Virus record (IMG/VR): IMGVR_UViG_3300023179_000331
Location: 1 to 32,114 of that record
DNA length: 32,114 bases
From: a virus
Direction: 5' to 3' (one strand)
Each line of letters opens with the position of its first letter. Positions within the stretch are counted from its first letter, which is position 1. Made by a program: the position numbers and the translations under genes. Under the pieces are notes generated by a model, which was not told the origin of the DNA, made no database searches, and saw only the letters and a program-made list of their open reading frames with translations. Below, one piece after another: positions 22,297 to 29,506 of this stretch.

Positions 22297-22436
22297 CCTG
22301 CTACATCCCCCCGCCCCTACGCCCCAGCTCAATCCGCCGTATTGCGGGATTGGCGGCGGGCATACTGGCTATGTCCGCCATGTTTGGCGCTATCGCCATG
22401 ATTATGTTCATCATTTCCGCAATGTTGGAGAACTGA
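22293..22436 (+). CDS. Small single-pass membrane protein, 47 aa
   Basis: The product has a short Pro/Arg N-terminus (PPPLRPSSIRR) followed by one hydrophobic helix (IAGLAAGILAMSAM, then GAIAMIMFIISAM). The positive-inside pattern predicts a cytoplasmic N-terminus. It is coupled to the previous gene by ATGA overlap and ends one base before the next ATG. Early phage membrane peptides can act in superinfection exclusion or lysis timing, but there is no direct evidence here. It is too short for usual ORF cut-offs. Confidence 0.65.
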   Translation: MTCYIPPPLRPSSIRRIAGLAAGILAMSAMFGAIAMIMFIISAMLEN

Positions 22437-22437
22437 C

Positions 22438-22686
22438 ATGACCTGGTATTTCGTCTGCCTGCCAGACGGTCAAGTTTGCAATCGTTTCAATAACTTACAC
22501 GATCTGACGGACTTTATTCGCGATTACGACGTCACGGGGGCTGACTTTTACCGCGCTGAAGACGGCAAATGGACCCAGATCAACGGGCTGGTCGATGACT
22601 GCTTGGAGGAGGCTAGGCTAGAGGCTCACTACGATGACAATCATTTTGAGTGGGTTAGTTCGCCAGAGAAGATTGGTCGAACATGA
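22438..22686 (+). CDS. Acidic early-type protein, 82 aa
   Basis: The product starts MTWYFVCLPDGQVCNRFNNL and is rich in Asp and Glu (for example NGLVDDCLEEARLEAHYDDN). It looks like a small alpha/beta fold of unknown family. It lies one base after the membrane peptide stop and overlaps the next gene as ATGA. The strong acidity suggests either a DNA mimic or a protein-binding factor; this is only a suggestion. Confidence 0.6.
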   Translation: MTWYFVCLPDGQVCNRFNNLHDLTDFIRDYDVTGADFYRAEDGKWTQINGLVDDCLEEARLEAHYDDNHFEWVSSPEKIGRT

Positions 22687-23294
22687 CCGATTATCGCGTC
22701 ACCGTGACGGTAAAAAACGCCCGTATCTTGCGGGCAATGGAAAAGGCCGGGTTTGATAGTGTGGCAGCTTTGGCTAGGGCTATGGACATCAGTACCACTA
22801 CTTTGCACACGTTGCTGTCTCTGAGGCGCTCGCCTCTTTCACGCGGGCGCGGACCGAAAGGCAACGACAGCAATAGGCCATTGCGTTGGATTCCTACAGT
22901 TGAAAAGCTGTCTTTGATACTCAAAGTACCCGTTGAGGAGCTATTCAGCCCGGCACAGCGCAACCCGTCTGGGTCTTTGAATCGTAAGAGCATTGACGTA
23001 TCGGAAACAGATGTGCGGGCTTACATTGCAAGTGCGTCATACACTGCTCCCGCGCTTGAAGACGGATTAATCAAAAAAGACACGCTTAGAAAAATTATCA
23101 TTGAGGCAAAGTTAGACGCCCGCGAAGATGAAATTATTGCGGGTACGTTTTTTGAAGATAAATACGCCCCAGATTTTGCGGAAAAGTTTGGCATTTCAAG
23201 AACTCGGTCTGACCAAATAAGAAATAGGGCGCTGCGGAAGCTGAAGGCTGCGGCTGATAGGCTAAATGTTGGCAGCGCGGGGTTGTTCATATGA
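22683..23294 (+). CDS. XRE-like HTH fused to sigma70 region-4-like domain (regulator)
   Basis: Residues about 10-85 read like an XRE/Cro-type DNA-binding domain: ILRAMEKAGFDSVAALARAM, DISTTTLHTLLSLRRSPLS and VEKLSLILKVPVEELFSP. Residues about 145-195 resemble sigma70 region 4: AREDEIIAGTFFEDKYAPDF, then AEKFGISRTRSDQIRNRALR and KLKA. The second matches the F-G-I-S-R-x-R-x-x-Q-I-x-x-x-A-L-R-K-L pattern that recognises -35 elements. At 203 residues the regions 2 and 3 of a real sigma factor are absent, so it is more likely a transcription regulator than a full sigma. It is coupled by ATGA to both neighbours. It could bind one of the operator-like elements upstream. Confidence 0.78.
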   Translation: MTDYRVTVTVKNARILRAMEKAGFDSVAALARAMDISTTTLHTLLSLRRSPLSRGRGPKGNDSNRPLRWIPTVEKLSLILKVPVEELFSPAQRNPSGSLNRKSIDVSETDVRAYIASASYTAPALEDGLIKKDTLRKIIIEAKLDAREDEIIAGTFFEDKYAPDFAEKFGISRTRSDQIRNRALRKLKAAADRLNVGSAGLFI

Positions 23295-23476
23295 CACCCA
23301 AATCCCGCAAACAACATTACCGCAAGACGCCTGGCCGTTGCCAGGCTTGCGGGTCGCGGCTGGTCACAGGTGACTGGCACCGCCCAGGCTCAGGCGGGAG
23401 CATACAGTGCGCCCATTGCCGCCCTAAGTTTGTAAATAACCTTGAAAATGTTGATATTGATATGGAGACACCATGA
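23291..23476 (+). CDS. Small zinc-ribbon-like protein, 61 aa
   Basis: Two CxxC knuckles (RCQACGSRL and QCAHCRPKF) are spaced about 21 residues apart, a treble-clef or zinc-ribbon arrangement. The rest is basic at the N-terminus and acidic at the C-terminus. It is coupled by ATGA overlaps on both sides. It directly follows the XRE/sigma-like regulator and may act with it. Function unknown. Confidence 0.65.
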   Translation: MTPKSRKQHYRKTPGRCQACGSRLVTGDWHRPGSGGSIQCAHCRPKFVNNLENVDIDMETP

Positions 23477-23655
23477 CCGAATCATCAGCCCGCATTGCGC
23501 TGGCCGAATTGGCCCAGGGCCGCACCCAGGACGAGTACATTGCGCTGGTATGGGCGCAGCGTTACCCTAATTCCAGTTCCGCTGCGTCGCCTGGCTGGCC
23601 GTTTAAACATAGCGAAGGCGTCGAACAGCCCAGCAAATTAAGGAAAGTCAAATGA
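23473..23655 (+). CDS. Small hypothetical protein, 60 aa
   Basis: The product starts MTESSARIALAELAQGRTQD and has a short helix followed by a Ser/Pro-rich segment (YPNSSSAASPGWPF) and a basic end. No family is recognised. The evidence for coding is the ATGA overlaps with both neighbours. Confidence 0.5.
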   Translation: MTESSARIALAELAQGRTQDEYIALVWAQRYPNSSSAASPGWPFKHSEGVEQPSKLRKVK

Positions 23656-23912
23656 AAGCCGCCGACTTCCTGTCACAGGTTGCCCTTATCGTGCGCGAGC
23701 GCGGCGAAGTGTATGGCGACCCACGGGCGAACCTTGGCGACACGGCAGCCCGCTGGTCAGCTACGCTAGGCCACAAGGTCACGCCAGCGCAGGTCTGCCT
23801 TTGTATGGTGGATTTGAAGATGTCGCGGCTGAAGGCCAGCCCGCGGCACCTAGATTCATTGCAAGACATTTGTGGTTACATCAGCCTTTTGGCTGAAATT
23901 GTGACCGACTAA
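23652..23912 (+). CDS. DUF6378-like phage protein, 86 aa
   Basis: The motifs IVRERGEVYGDPRANLGDTA, RWSATLGHKVTPAQVCLCMV and DLKMSRLKASPRHLDSLQDI, followed by CGYISLLAEI, match a widespread small phage family (DUF6378, as I recall it). Its ERG-x-x-YGDP start and D-x-x-GY end are reminiscent of all-alpha nucleotide pyrophosphohydrolase-like folds. The metal-binding E-x-x-E motifs of MazG are not obvious, so activity is uncertain. It is the last gene of the first rightward block, followed by hairpins. Confidence 0.72.
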   Translation: MKAADFLSQVALIVRERGEVYGDPRANLGDTAARWSATLGHKVTPAQVCLCMVDLKMSRLKASPRHLDSLQDICGYISLLAEIVTD

Positions 23913-23916
23913 GCAT

Positions 23917-23940
23917 CTGCCGACTTCCCACAGACGGCAG
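23917..23940 (+). other. Short hairpin after the early gene block
   Basis: CTGCCG pairs with CGGCAG across a 12-base loop just downstream of the 86-residue gene's stop. It is weak alone but lies next to a stronger terminator-like hairpin. Confidence 0.4.
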
Positions 23941-23946
23941 GAGCGG

Positions 23947-23986
23947 TTATTCCCCCGGTAAACTTGGCGGTTCGCCGGGGGGATAA
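23947..23986. terminator. Bidirectional terminator-like hairpin between convergent genes
   Basis: TTATTCCCCCGG pairs with CCGGGGGGATAA (12 pairs including one G-T) across a 16-base loop. Its outer pairs are A/T-rich. It sits exactly between the rightward block and the leftward primase-helicase, whose stop codon follows immediately. On both strands the stem ends in an AU-rich stretch, consistent with bidirectional intrinsic termination, although the U-tract is short. Confidence 0.65.
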
Positions 23987-25930
23987 TTATCGCTCGATCA
24001 CCCACACATCTGGCGATTTCTCGTATATCTTCTTGGCTGCCTTCAGCTTGTTCAACACTCTGTTGATGGCGCGGCGCACGTTGTCTGGGTTGTCGCCGCC
24101 TAGCGGCTTGGCTTCTGTCCGCATCTCATGTGTTGTGACTGGCTCGCCTGAATCCAACATCCGCAAGATCATGCTGCTGTACTTGCCTGACTTCAGGTTT
24201 TCGGCAGCTTCGCGGGCCTTGTCAGAGAAGTTGGCGACTAGGCTCGTCTGGCGTTCACCATGCTCGTTTACGCCAAGGTCAACGCTTTCCATATCAAAGT
24301 AATATGGCTGCTCTGGGCGTTCGCCGTCCTTCATCTTGGCCACAATCATTTTGCATGACAGGGCTTCTGGATCTGAGCGTTGGACTGAGAGCATGGCGTC
24401 CAGGTTGGCTGCGATGGCTGAAGACCCGCGTGGCCTGTTGGCTGCGTCCACGTTGTAGCCTGTGTGGTGAATTATCATGACGGTGCAATTGAAGGGCGCT
24501 CGTAAGTGTTGGTTGACCGCCCGAAAGAAGTCGCTGATCTTTGTGGCGTCATTCTCATCACCGCCGCCAAACATCTGGGATAGCGTGTCCAGCACGATCA
24601 AGGTGGGCGGGACGGGCATTTCGGCAATGTCCATGCGTAAGCTGGTCATTTCCTCTTGGACGGTCAGATTCAATGGGGTAATGCAAATGTTAAACCCCGG
24701 CACAAACTCTTGATTCAAATGTGTCTTTGCCCATGCGTGAGCGCGTCGATAGATACCGCCGCCGCCTTCTGCGGCGCAATATACGACTGGGCCTTGCTTG
24801 GTCCGCAGCCCCATCCATTCCAGGCCAGAGCAAATGTGCAGCGCAGCCGATAGGGCCACAAATGACTTGAATGTTTGGCTGGCCCCGAACAGGCACATCA
24901 TTGCGTCTTGTGGGATGACCCCATTGACCACCCAGTCCACGTTGGCCGTGCGCTCCTTTAGCTGCTCCATTGACATGACCAACTTGGGGAACGGGTTGGG
25001 CGCTGGCTTGTCCTCTGGGGCAAACTTGCCGGCAGATTCAACCATGCGGACCAGATCAGGCCCAATGCGGACCAGCCAGCGGTCCATATCAGGCCCAGCA
25101 ACGGGCGGCTTGCTTGCCATCATGATTGACCGCAAGTGATTTACTACAGCCCCACGGTGCATCCCAGAGGCCACCATAGACGCGCTGATCTTCAGCAGAG
25201 CGTCATGGTATGACCGCTGGGACAGGTCTGGGTTGATGATGTCTTTGTATAGCTGGGCGGCGTCTCCTGTACCGGCCTTGATGTCTTCTTGGGCTTTGGC
25301 TTTACCTACAGCAGCCCGGAGATCTTCCAGCTTGATGCCAAAGACTGCGGCTGCGTCCGCCAGGCTGTAGACATCGCGGAAGTCGCACTTCAACATCTTG
25401 GTGGTGAAGATGCCGTCTGGTCTAGCCTTAGTGTTTGACCCCACCGGTAGCCGTGCGTAGCGGACTGGATTGTTGCCGTTGTTGTCGGCAGAGATCAGCT
25501 TGTCGTCTGCCATCTTCTGCAAGACGGCTTTGATGAGCGGTAAATTTTGGGTATCTTTGTCCTCTGGGTCCAGCAGCATACCAATCTGGACGCTATTCGG
25601 ACTGGTTTGGAGCTTATAGGACACCTTGCCCAGTACGGCGTCTGGGTCTGCGTCGTCGGCCACCAGGACGGCTAGGCGCCCAAATGTCTCGTTGGACCGG
25701 CGCTTTGTACCGTCGCGGCTGTAGAGGACAGATACGCAGAAATATGTATTATCTTCTTGACGTTGATCGAGAACAGCCTTTTCATTGTCGGTTCCCCCGT
25801 AAGCGTTACCGCTCCAAACTCCGGGCAGCGCCTTATTGGGGTCTGATGCAAATGCCGTAGTCCAACCAAAGTCGTAGTCTGCCCGCAGCTTGCCATAGAC
25901 GGCAGCCAGGAACTCAGAATTACGCAGCAT
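23987..25930 (-). CDS. Replicative primase-helicase (RepB-like primase plus RepA-like ATPase)
   Basis: This 647-residue protein has two parts. The N-terminal ~200 residues look like a RepB-type archaeo-eukaryotic primase: FGRLAVLVADDADPDAVLGK (acidic pair about 92-93), PNSVQIGMLLDPED and YARLPVGSNTKARP. From about residue 330 a RecA-fold hexameric helicase follows. It has Walker A GASQTFKS (349-356), Walker B LIVLDTLSQM (about 444-453), IIHHTGY (about 486-492) and RGSSAIAANLDA. The C-terminus is a winged-helix-like tail. It should unwind DNA and prime synthesis at the phage origin. It is on the opposite strand to its neighbours. A GAGG lies seven bases upstream of the ATG. Confidence 0.88.
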   Translation of the reverse strand: MLRNSEFLAAVYGKLRADYDFGWTTAFASDPNKALPGVWSGNAYGGTDNEKAVLDQRQEDNTYFCVSVLYSRDGTKRRSNETFGRLAVLVADDADPDAVLGKVSYKLQTSPNSVQIGMLLDPEDKDTQNLPLIKAVLQKMADDKLISADNNGNNPVRYARLPVGSNTKARPDGIFTTKMLKCDFRDVYSLADAAAVFGIKLEDLRAAVGKAKAQEDIKAGTGDAAQLYKDIINPDLSQRSYHDALLKISASMVASGMHRGAVVNHLRSIMMASKPPVAGPDMDRWLVRIGPDLVRMVESAGKFAPEDKPAPNPFPKLVMSMEQLKERTANVDWVVNGVIPQDAMMCLFGASQTFKSFVALSAALHICSGLEWMGLRTKQGPVVYCAAEGGGGIYRRAHAWAKTHLNQEFVPGFNICITPLNLTVQEEMTSLRMDIAEMPVPPTLIVLDTLSQMFGGGDENDATKISDFFRAVNQHLRAPFNCTVMIIHHTGYNVDAANRPRGSSAIAANLDAMLSVQRSDPEALSCKMIVAKMKDGERPEQPYYFDMESVDLGVNEHGERQTSLVANFSDKAREAAENLKSGKYSSMILRMLDSGEPVTTHEMRTEAKPLGGDNPDNVRRAINRVLNKLKAAKKIYEKSPDVWVIER

Positions 25931-25942
25931 TGAAGCCTCGTT

Positions 25943-26170
25943 TTAGATGCCGGAAAGCATTTTGATTGTGATTTTGATTTTGTGCTTGTCTGCGTACTTC
26001 AGGATTTTGGGCCAGTATTTCTGCGGGACGCGCCCACTCGTACCGCGCTCAACTAGCCACAGCGAAACACCTGATTGTGTTAGACCCACGAGCTTGGCGG
26101 TCTTCGTAACCCCGCCCAGCATCGTACAGATTGTGAAGGCCGGTTCACACCGACCCTTGATCGTTGCCAT
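25943..26170 (-). CDS. Small helix-turn-helix protein, candidate repressor, 75 aa
   Basis: I chose the ATG giving MATIKGRCEPAFTICTMLGG, which precedes the HTH segment VTKTAKLVGLTQSGVSLWLV. After this comes ERGTSGRVPQKYWPKILKYA and a basic C-terminus. TAKLVGLTQSGVSLW has the spacing of a YdaS/Cro-type recognition helix. A longer frame starting 144 bases upstream runs through the divergent promoter region and is less likely. It is the first gene of the leftward primase operon, 12 bases ahead of the primase-helicase. The 18-bp palindrome upstream could be its operator. Confidence 0.68.
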   Translation of the reverse strand: MATIKGRCEPAFTICTMLGGVTKTAKLVGLTQSGVSLWLVERGTSGRVPQKYWPKILKYADKHKIKITIKMLSGI

Positions 26171-26250
26171 TGCTAAAACCTTTTGAGACGGCGCGGACCA
26201 TGAGGTGCTTTGCAGAGGATGACAAGACCAAAAAATAACTAAAACCCATA

Positions 26251-26280
26251 TTGATTTTAAATTGTAACCTAGACTACAAC
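26251..26280 (+). promoter_or_regulatory. Candidate promoter for the recombination operon
   Basis: TTGATT (26251-26256) and TACAAC (26275-26280) are 18 bases apart, in the gap ahead of the Sak4-like gene. The -10 match is only four of six. A GATTC (GANTC) site lies at 26293-26297. Confidence 0.4.
26262..26279. promoter_or_regulatory. Operator-like 18-bp imperfect palindrome
   Basis: TTGTAACCTAGACTACAA is symmetric at 14 of 18 positions, with arms TTGTA/TACAA and a CTAG centre. It overlaps the spacer and -10 of the candidate rightward promoter and lies about 90 bases upstream of the divergent HTH gene. Confidence 0.55.
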
Positions 26281-26313
26281 CGTTCCCGAAATGATTCGAT
26301 AGGAGGCTGATCA

Positions 26314-27042
26314 ATGGCGTTTGACTTGAAATCTATTCGTAAGAATGAGGCTATCTCTAGCCCGCGTATCCTGTGCTATGGGGTTCCAGGGATTGGGAAA
26401 TCCACGTTTGGTGCATCTGCACCCAACCCCATATTTATCTGCACGGAAGACGGCCTTGGCTCGCTGAAAGTCGATAGCTTTCCGCTGGCCCAAACGTCAG
26501 ATGATGTACTGGCAGCCATTGCTTCGCTGTATTCCAGTAAACATGAGTTCAGAACTGTGGTCATTGATTCGGTAGACTGGCTTGAGGCCATGATTGCCAA
26601 GGAAATTGAGACTAAGTATGACGCCAAGGACTTGGCCTATGGCCGTGCTGCCGTGTACGCCGTTGGACGTATGCGGGAGATACTGGACGGCCTGAACGCC
26701 CTGCGTAACGACAAGGGCATGATCGTCATTCTGATTGCCCACTGCCAGATACGCCGCTTTGATAGCCCAGAAGTTGAACCATACGACAGATACATGCCCA
26801 AGTTGCAGGACAAGGCTAACGCTGTTGTCCGCGAGTGGGCTGATGCCGTGCTGTTCTGCAACTATAAAACCGTTGTGAAGAAAGACGATGTTGGGTTCAA
26901 TCAGACCAACAATCGCGGCATCAGCACTGGCGAGCGTCTGCTGTTCACCAGTGAGAAGCCCGCATACATGGCTAAGAACCGCTATTCCATGCCTGAATCC
27001 ATCCCGCTGTCTTGGGATGACTTTGCCGCTGCAATTAATTAA
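26314..27042 (+). CDS. Sak4-like RecA-fold ATPase (AAA_24), phage recombinase
   Basis: The product shows RILCYGVPGIGKSTFGASAP with Walker A GVPGIGKST (23-31), Walker B RTVVIDSVDWLE (about 79-90), DKGMIVILIAHCQIRRFDSP (motif near sensor 1) and PKLQDKANAVVREWADAVLF. These features belong to phage nucleotide-binding proteins related to Sak4, a minimal RecA/Rad51-type single-strand annealing recombinase. At 242 residues the length is typical. A consensus AGGAGG lies seven bases before the ATG, implying strong expression. It is followed by a DUF669 putative ssDNA-binding gene and a Cas4-like nuclease, the usual partners of Sak4. Confidence 0.85.
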   Translation: MAFDLKSIRKNEAISSPRILCYGVPGIGKSTFGASAPNPIFICTEDGLGSLKVDSFPLAQTSDDVLAAIASLYSSKHEFRTVVIDSVDWLEAMIAKEIETKYDAKDLAYGRAAVYAVGRMREILDGLNALRNDKGMIVILIAHCQIRRFDSPEVEPYDRYMPKLQDKANAVVREWADAVLFCNYKTVVKKDDVGFNQTNNRGISTGERLLFTSEKPAYMAKNRYSMPESIPLSWDDFAAAIN

Positions 27043-27059
27043 CCGAGGAGAACTGCACT

Positions 27060-27527
27060 ATGCCTATCATCGACTTTGACGCTGTTGAACTCACTGAATT
27101 TGCACCGCGTACTTTTGAAGCCCTACCGCGCGGCGACTACACTGCCATGATTACCGATAGCGTACTGAAGGACACTAAGTCTGGCCTGGGCCAGTACATC
27201 GCGCTGACGATCGAGATTATCGACGGTTCGTATTCTGGCCGCAAGATTTGGGACAACCTTAACGTCAAGAACCCTAATCCTACCGCTGAGAACATCGCTA
27301 AAGCTGGCCTTACCCGCTATTTCCAATCGTGCGGTCAGGACTTGGAGAAGGGCGCTGACACCACTGCGCTGTACAACATCCCGTTTAAGCTGACGCTGGG
27401 CATTGATCGCAATGATGCAACCCGCAACACCGTGACTGGTTCTGGCCCGCTTGGCTCTGCCAAGAAGCCCAAGCCCACAGTTGACCGCGAGGCTGTTGCC
27501 TCTGGCAAGAAGCCCTGGGAGCGGTGA
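27060..27527 (+). CDS. DUF669 family protein, probable ssDNA-binding partner
   Basis: The product reads EALPRGDYTAMITDSVLKDT, then LGQYIALTIEIIDGSYSGRK and IWDNLNVKNPNPTAENIAKA. This is the DUF669 pattern (P-x-G-x-Y, K-x-x-x-G, G-R-x-(IV)-W-x-x-x-(NV)). DUF669 proteins are OB-fold-like and usually sit beside phage recombinases, acting probably as ssDNA-binding proteins. The end is basic and Pro-rich (KKPWER). A GAGGAGA precedes the ATG by eight bases, and the gene lies 17 bases after the Sak4-like gene. Confidence 0.82.
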   Translation: MPIIDFDAVELTEFAPRTFEALPRGDYTAMITDSVLKDTKSGLGQYIALTIEIIDGSYSGRKIWDNLNVKNPNPTAENIAKAGLTRYFQSCGQDLEKGADTTALYNIPFKLTLGIDRNDATRNTVTGSGPLGSAKKPKPTVDREAVASGKKPWER

Positions 27528-27534
27528 TTTTGTA

Positions 27535-27963
27535 ATGGCAATCAACGCCAAAGAAATCAGTCAGTTTAAAAAACTGATGATGATGACAACATCAGACAAT
27601 GATCCTGAAGCGTTGATTGCTATTCGCAAGGCAAATACCATTTTAAAAAACAATAAAGTAAATTGGGACGAACTTTTCAAACAAGTTAATTTCAATAGTT
27701 TAAGCGTTAAGAATACTCATGGTTTTAGAGATAGTTATAAAAGTTACAGTCCTAAATATCCATCTGAGCCTAAGACATCATCAAACAGGACCACTAGCTC
27801 GGACATATTAAAACCCTTGCAATTTGCAATGGACCGCTGCGAAGGCAGTTTTTATGATTTTTTAGAGAGTTTAAAATATCAATTTCAAAACAAGGGTTGG
27901 TTGTCCGAAGCCCAGGTTGCGGCAATCATGAAAAGCGCAGTGCGTAGTGGCTGGCGCGGTTAA
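27535..27963 (+). CDS. DUF2786-like protein, 142 aa, AT-rich gene
   Basis: The N-terminal ~50 residues (KEISQFKKLMMMTTSDNDPE, then ALIAIRKANTILKNNKVNWD) fit the DUF2786-like pattern in which a helix with DP-x-E-A-x-x-A precedes a second helix. The middle is Ser/Lys/Tyr-rich and probably disordered. The end (AMDRCEGSFYDFLESLKYQF, then WLSEAQVAAIMKSAVRSGWR) is helical. The gene is visibly richer in A and T than its neighbours, which suggests separate acquisition. It sits between the DUF669 and nuclease genes. The ATG is seven bases after the previous stop. Confidence 0.65.
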   Translation: MAINAKEISQFKKLMMMTTSDNDPEALIAIRKANTILKNNKVNWDELFKQVNFNSLSVKNTHGFRDSYKSYSPKYPSEPKTSSNRTTSSDILKPLQFAMDRCEGSFYDFLESLKYQFQNKGWLSEAQVAAIMKSAVRSGWRG

Positions 27964-27976
27964 AAAAGGGTAAAAA

Positions 27977-29002
27977 ATGACAATTATACCGGAGCCGATT
28001 AACACAACAGCAAGTAAAATTTACGATTGGTATGAATCCAAGCGTGAAGGACACCGCGAACACTTGGGCGCGTCCTTGATTGGGCATGAGTGTGATCGGT
28101 TTCTGTGGCTGACGTTTCGCTGGGCTGCGTCCCCCGTTTTCGGGGGGCGCGTCTTGCGTCTATTTGGAACTGGTAAGCGGGAGGAGCAGCGTGTTTACGA
28201 AGAGTTACAGGCCATTGGGGTTGAACTACACACCGAGCAAGACGGCAAGCAAATCGAGTGCCGTGACCGTCGTGGTCATTTCGGTGGTAGTGTTGACGGC
28301 ATTGGCCGGGGCTTTCCTGAAGGCCCGGAGACTTGGGCTGTTCTAGAGATCAAGACGGCCAACTTCTCAGCGTCCAAGAAGCTAAAGGACGCTGGCGTTG
28401 AGAAGGCCAAGCCACAGCATTACGCCCAAATGATGATCTATATGGGTATGCTAAAGCTGGACCGGGCGCTTTACCTGAACGTCAACAAGAACACGGACGA
28501 CATCTACACCGAATGGGTGCCATTTGATGAAGGCACATTTAACGACCTTATGCGCCGCGCTGACCGTATCATTGGCGCAACTGAGCCTGGTCCCAAGGTT
28601 GCCGATAGCGCGTCAAAGATGCCCTGTAAGTTTTGCGACTTTGCGCCGTTCTGCCATGACACGCAGCCCGCTGAGTTTAACTGCCGTACCTGTTGCCACT
28701 CTACGCCCAGGGACGGCGGTAAATGGCAATGCCATGAGCATGACAAGGAGTTGTCGGTTGAAGACCAGCGCAAGGGCTGTGATAGCCACCTGTTCATCCC
28801 GGCCTTGGTACACGGAACAGCTATTGATGCTGATGTGGGATTCGTCGAGTATTTTGTTGAAAGCACGGGCGAGACATTTAAGAACGGCCCCGCCCACACG
28901 CCCAGCAAGGAAGTTGTCAAGCGCGGGCGCAAGAAGAAGGCCGTTGTTGATCTAGGCCCAGAGATTTCATTGGATGATTTAAATGACGACATACCCTTTT
29001 AG
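27977..29002 (+). CDS. Cas4-like PD-(D/E)XK nuclease with Fe-S cysteines
   Basis: The catalytic core shows GHFGGSVDGIG (Asp107), AVLEIKTANF (Glu124 and Lys126) and KPQHYAQMMIYMGML (Gln147, Tyr149). This is the RecB/Cas4-type PD-(D/E)XK arrangement. One cysteine near the start (SLIGHECDRFLW, Cys39) and three after the core (MPCKFCDFAPFC, Cys217, 220 and 226) match the 4Fe-4S pattern of Cas4/AddB nucleases. A further cysteine cluster (NCRTCCHS, WQCHEHD, KGCDSHLF) forms an extra zinc-like module. It probably resects DNA ends for the Sak4-like recombinase. It lies 13 bases after the DUF2786-like gene. No cas1 or cas2 is nearby, so a CRISPR role is unlikely. Confidence 0.85.
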   Translation: MTIIPEPINTTASKIYDWYESKREGHREHLGASLIGHECDRFLWLTFRWAASPVFGGRVLRLFGTGKREEQRVYEELQAIGVELHTEQDGKQIECRDRRGHFGGSVDGIGRGFPEGPETWAVLEIKTANFSASKKLKDAGVEKAKPQHYAQMMIYMGMLKLDRALYLNVNKNTDDIYTEWVPFDEGTFNDLMRRADRIIGATEPGPKVADSASKMPCKFCDFAPFCHDTQPAEFNCRTCCHSTPRDGGKWQCHEHDKELSVEDQRKGCDSHLFIPALVHGTAIDADVGFVEYFVESTGETFKNGPAHTPSKEVVKRGRKKKAVVDLGPEISLDDLNDDIPF

Positions 29003-29009
29003 GCATCAC

Positions 29010-29219
29010 ATGCTAGTCAGCCAGCGCGAGAGCGCGTTACACGCCTTGATCTTGGAACGGCAAGCCCGCAATGAGGATACGCTATATCTGAATCATCACG
29101 CCAAATCAGTTGAGCTAATCCAGTACAATGCAAGCCGGGGCATGAGCCGTAAGGCAATGGCAAAAATATGGCCGTACAGGCTGCTAACATTGGTATTAGG
29201 GCATGAGGAGGCGAAATGA
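29010..29219 (+). CDS. Small helical protein, 69 aa
   Basis: The product reads MLVSQRESALHALILERQAR, contains YLNHHAKSVELIQYNASRGM and ends with a basic stretch (RKAMAKIWPYRLLTLVLGHE). I prefer this ATG, seven bases after the nuclease stop. A start 27 bases upstream would overlap the nuclease gene. The stop overlaps the next ATG as ATGA. The SRGMSRKAMAKIW segment resembles a short HTH-like helix pair. No family is recognised. Confidence 0.55.
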   Translation: MLVSQRESALHALILERQARNEDTLYLNHHAKSVELIQYNASRGMSRKAMAKIWPYRLLTLVLGHEEAK

Positions 29220-29506
29220 CTGACATGATCAAACGGGTGGCGACGGCGCTTCGGCAATCGGACTACACTGATTGTGAACCGGAGAATGTTATGATCCCCA
29301 TTTGGTGCTATTTTGACCAAGCCCGCGCTGCCATCGCCGCCATGCGGGAGCCTACGGGTGCCATGTATATGGCCGGGGGGATTGTCTCCCCATCTGCCCA
29401 TTTGGCTGACAAGGACTACAAGCCGTGTGGGACAAGAACCATTGGCGACATGGCGGCAAAGGCCGCGTGGGAAAAAATGATCGACGCCGCGCTGGAGGAA
29501 ATGTGA
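29216..29506 (+). CDS. Conserved alphaproteobacterial-phage small protein, 96 aa (paralogue A)
   Basis: The product starts MTDMIKRVATALRQSDYTD and contains ARAAIAAMREPTGAMYMAGG and MAAKAAWEKMIDAALEEM. It resembles small proteins common in alphaproteobacteria and their phages. It shares the same layout as the next gene: N-terminal helix, ARAAIAAMR, a short middle, and a C-terminal W-x-x-M-x-DAAL. The two genes are joined by a one-base overlap (TGATG). Function unknown. Confidence 0.6.
   Translation: MTDMIKRVATALRQSDYTDCEPENVMIPIWCYFDQARAAIAAMREPTGAMYMAGGIVSPSAHLADKDYKPCGTRTIGDMAAKAAWEKMIDAALEEM

Noticed and set aside
27977-29002. CRISPR-associated Cas4
   Set aside because: The nuclease has Cas4-like motifs, but no repeat array, cas1 or cas2 is present; the neighbours are phage recombination genes.
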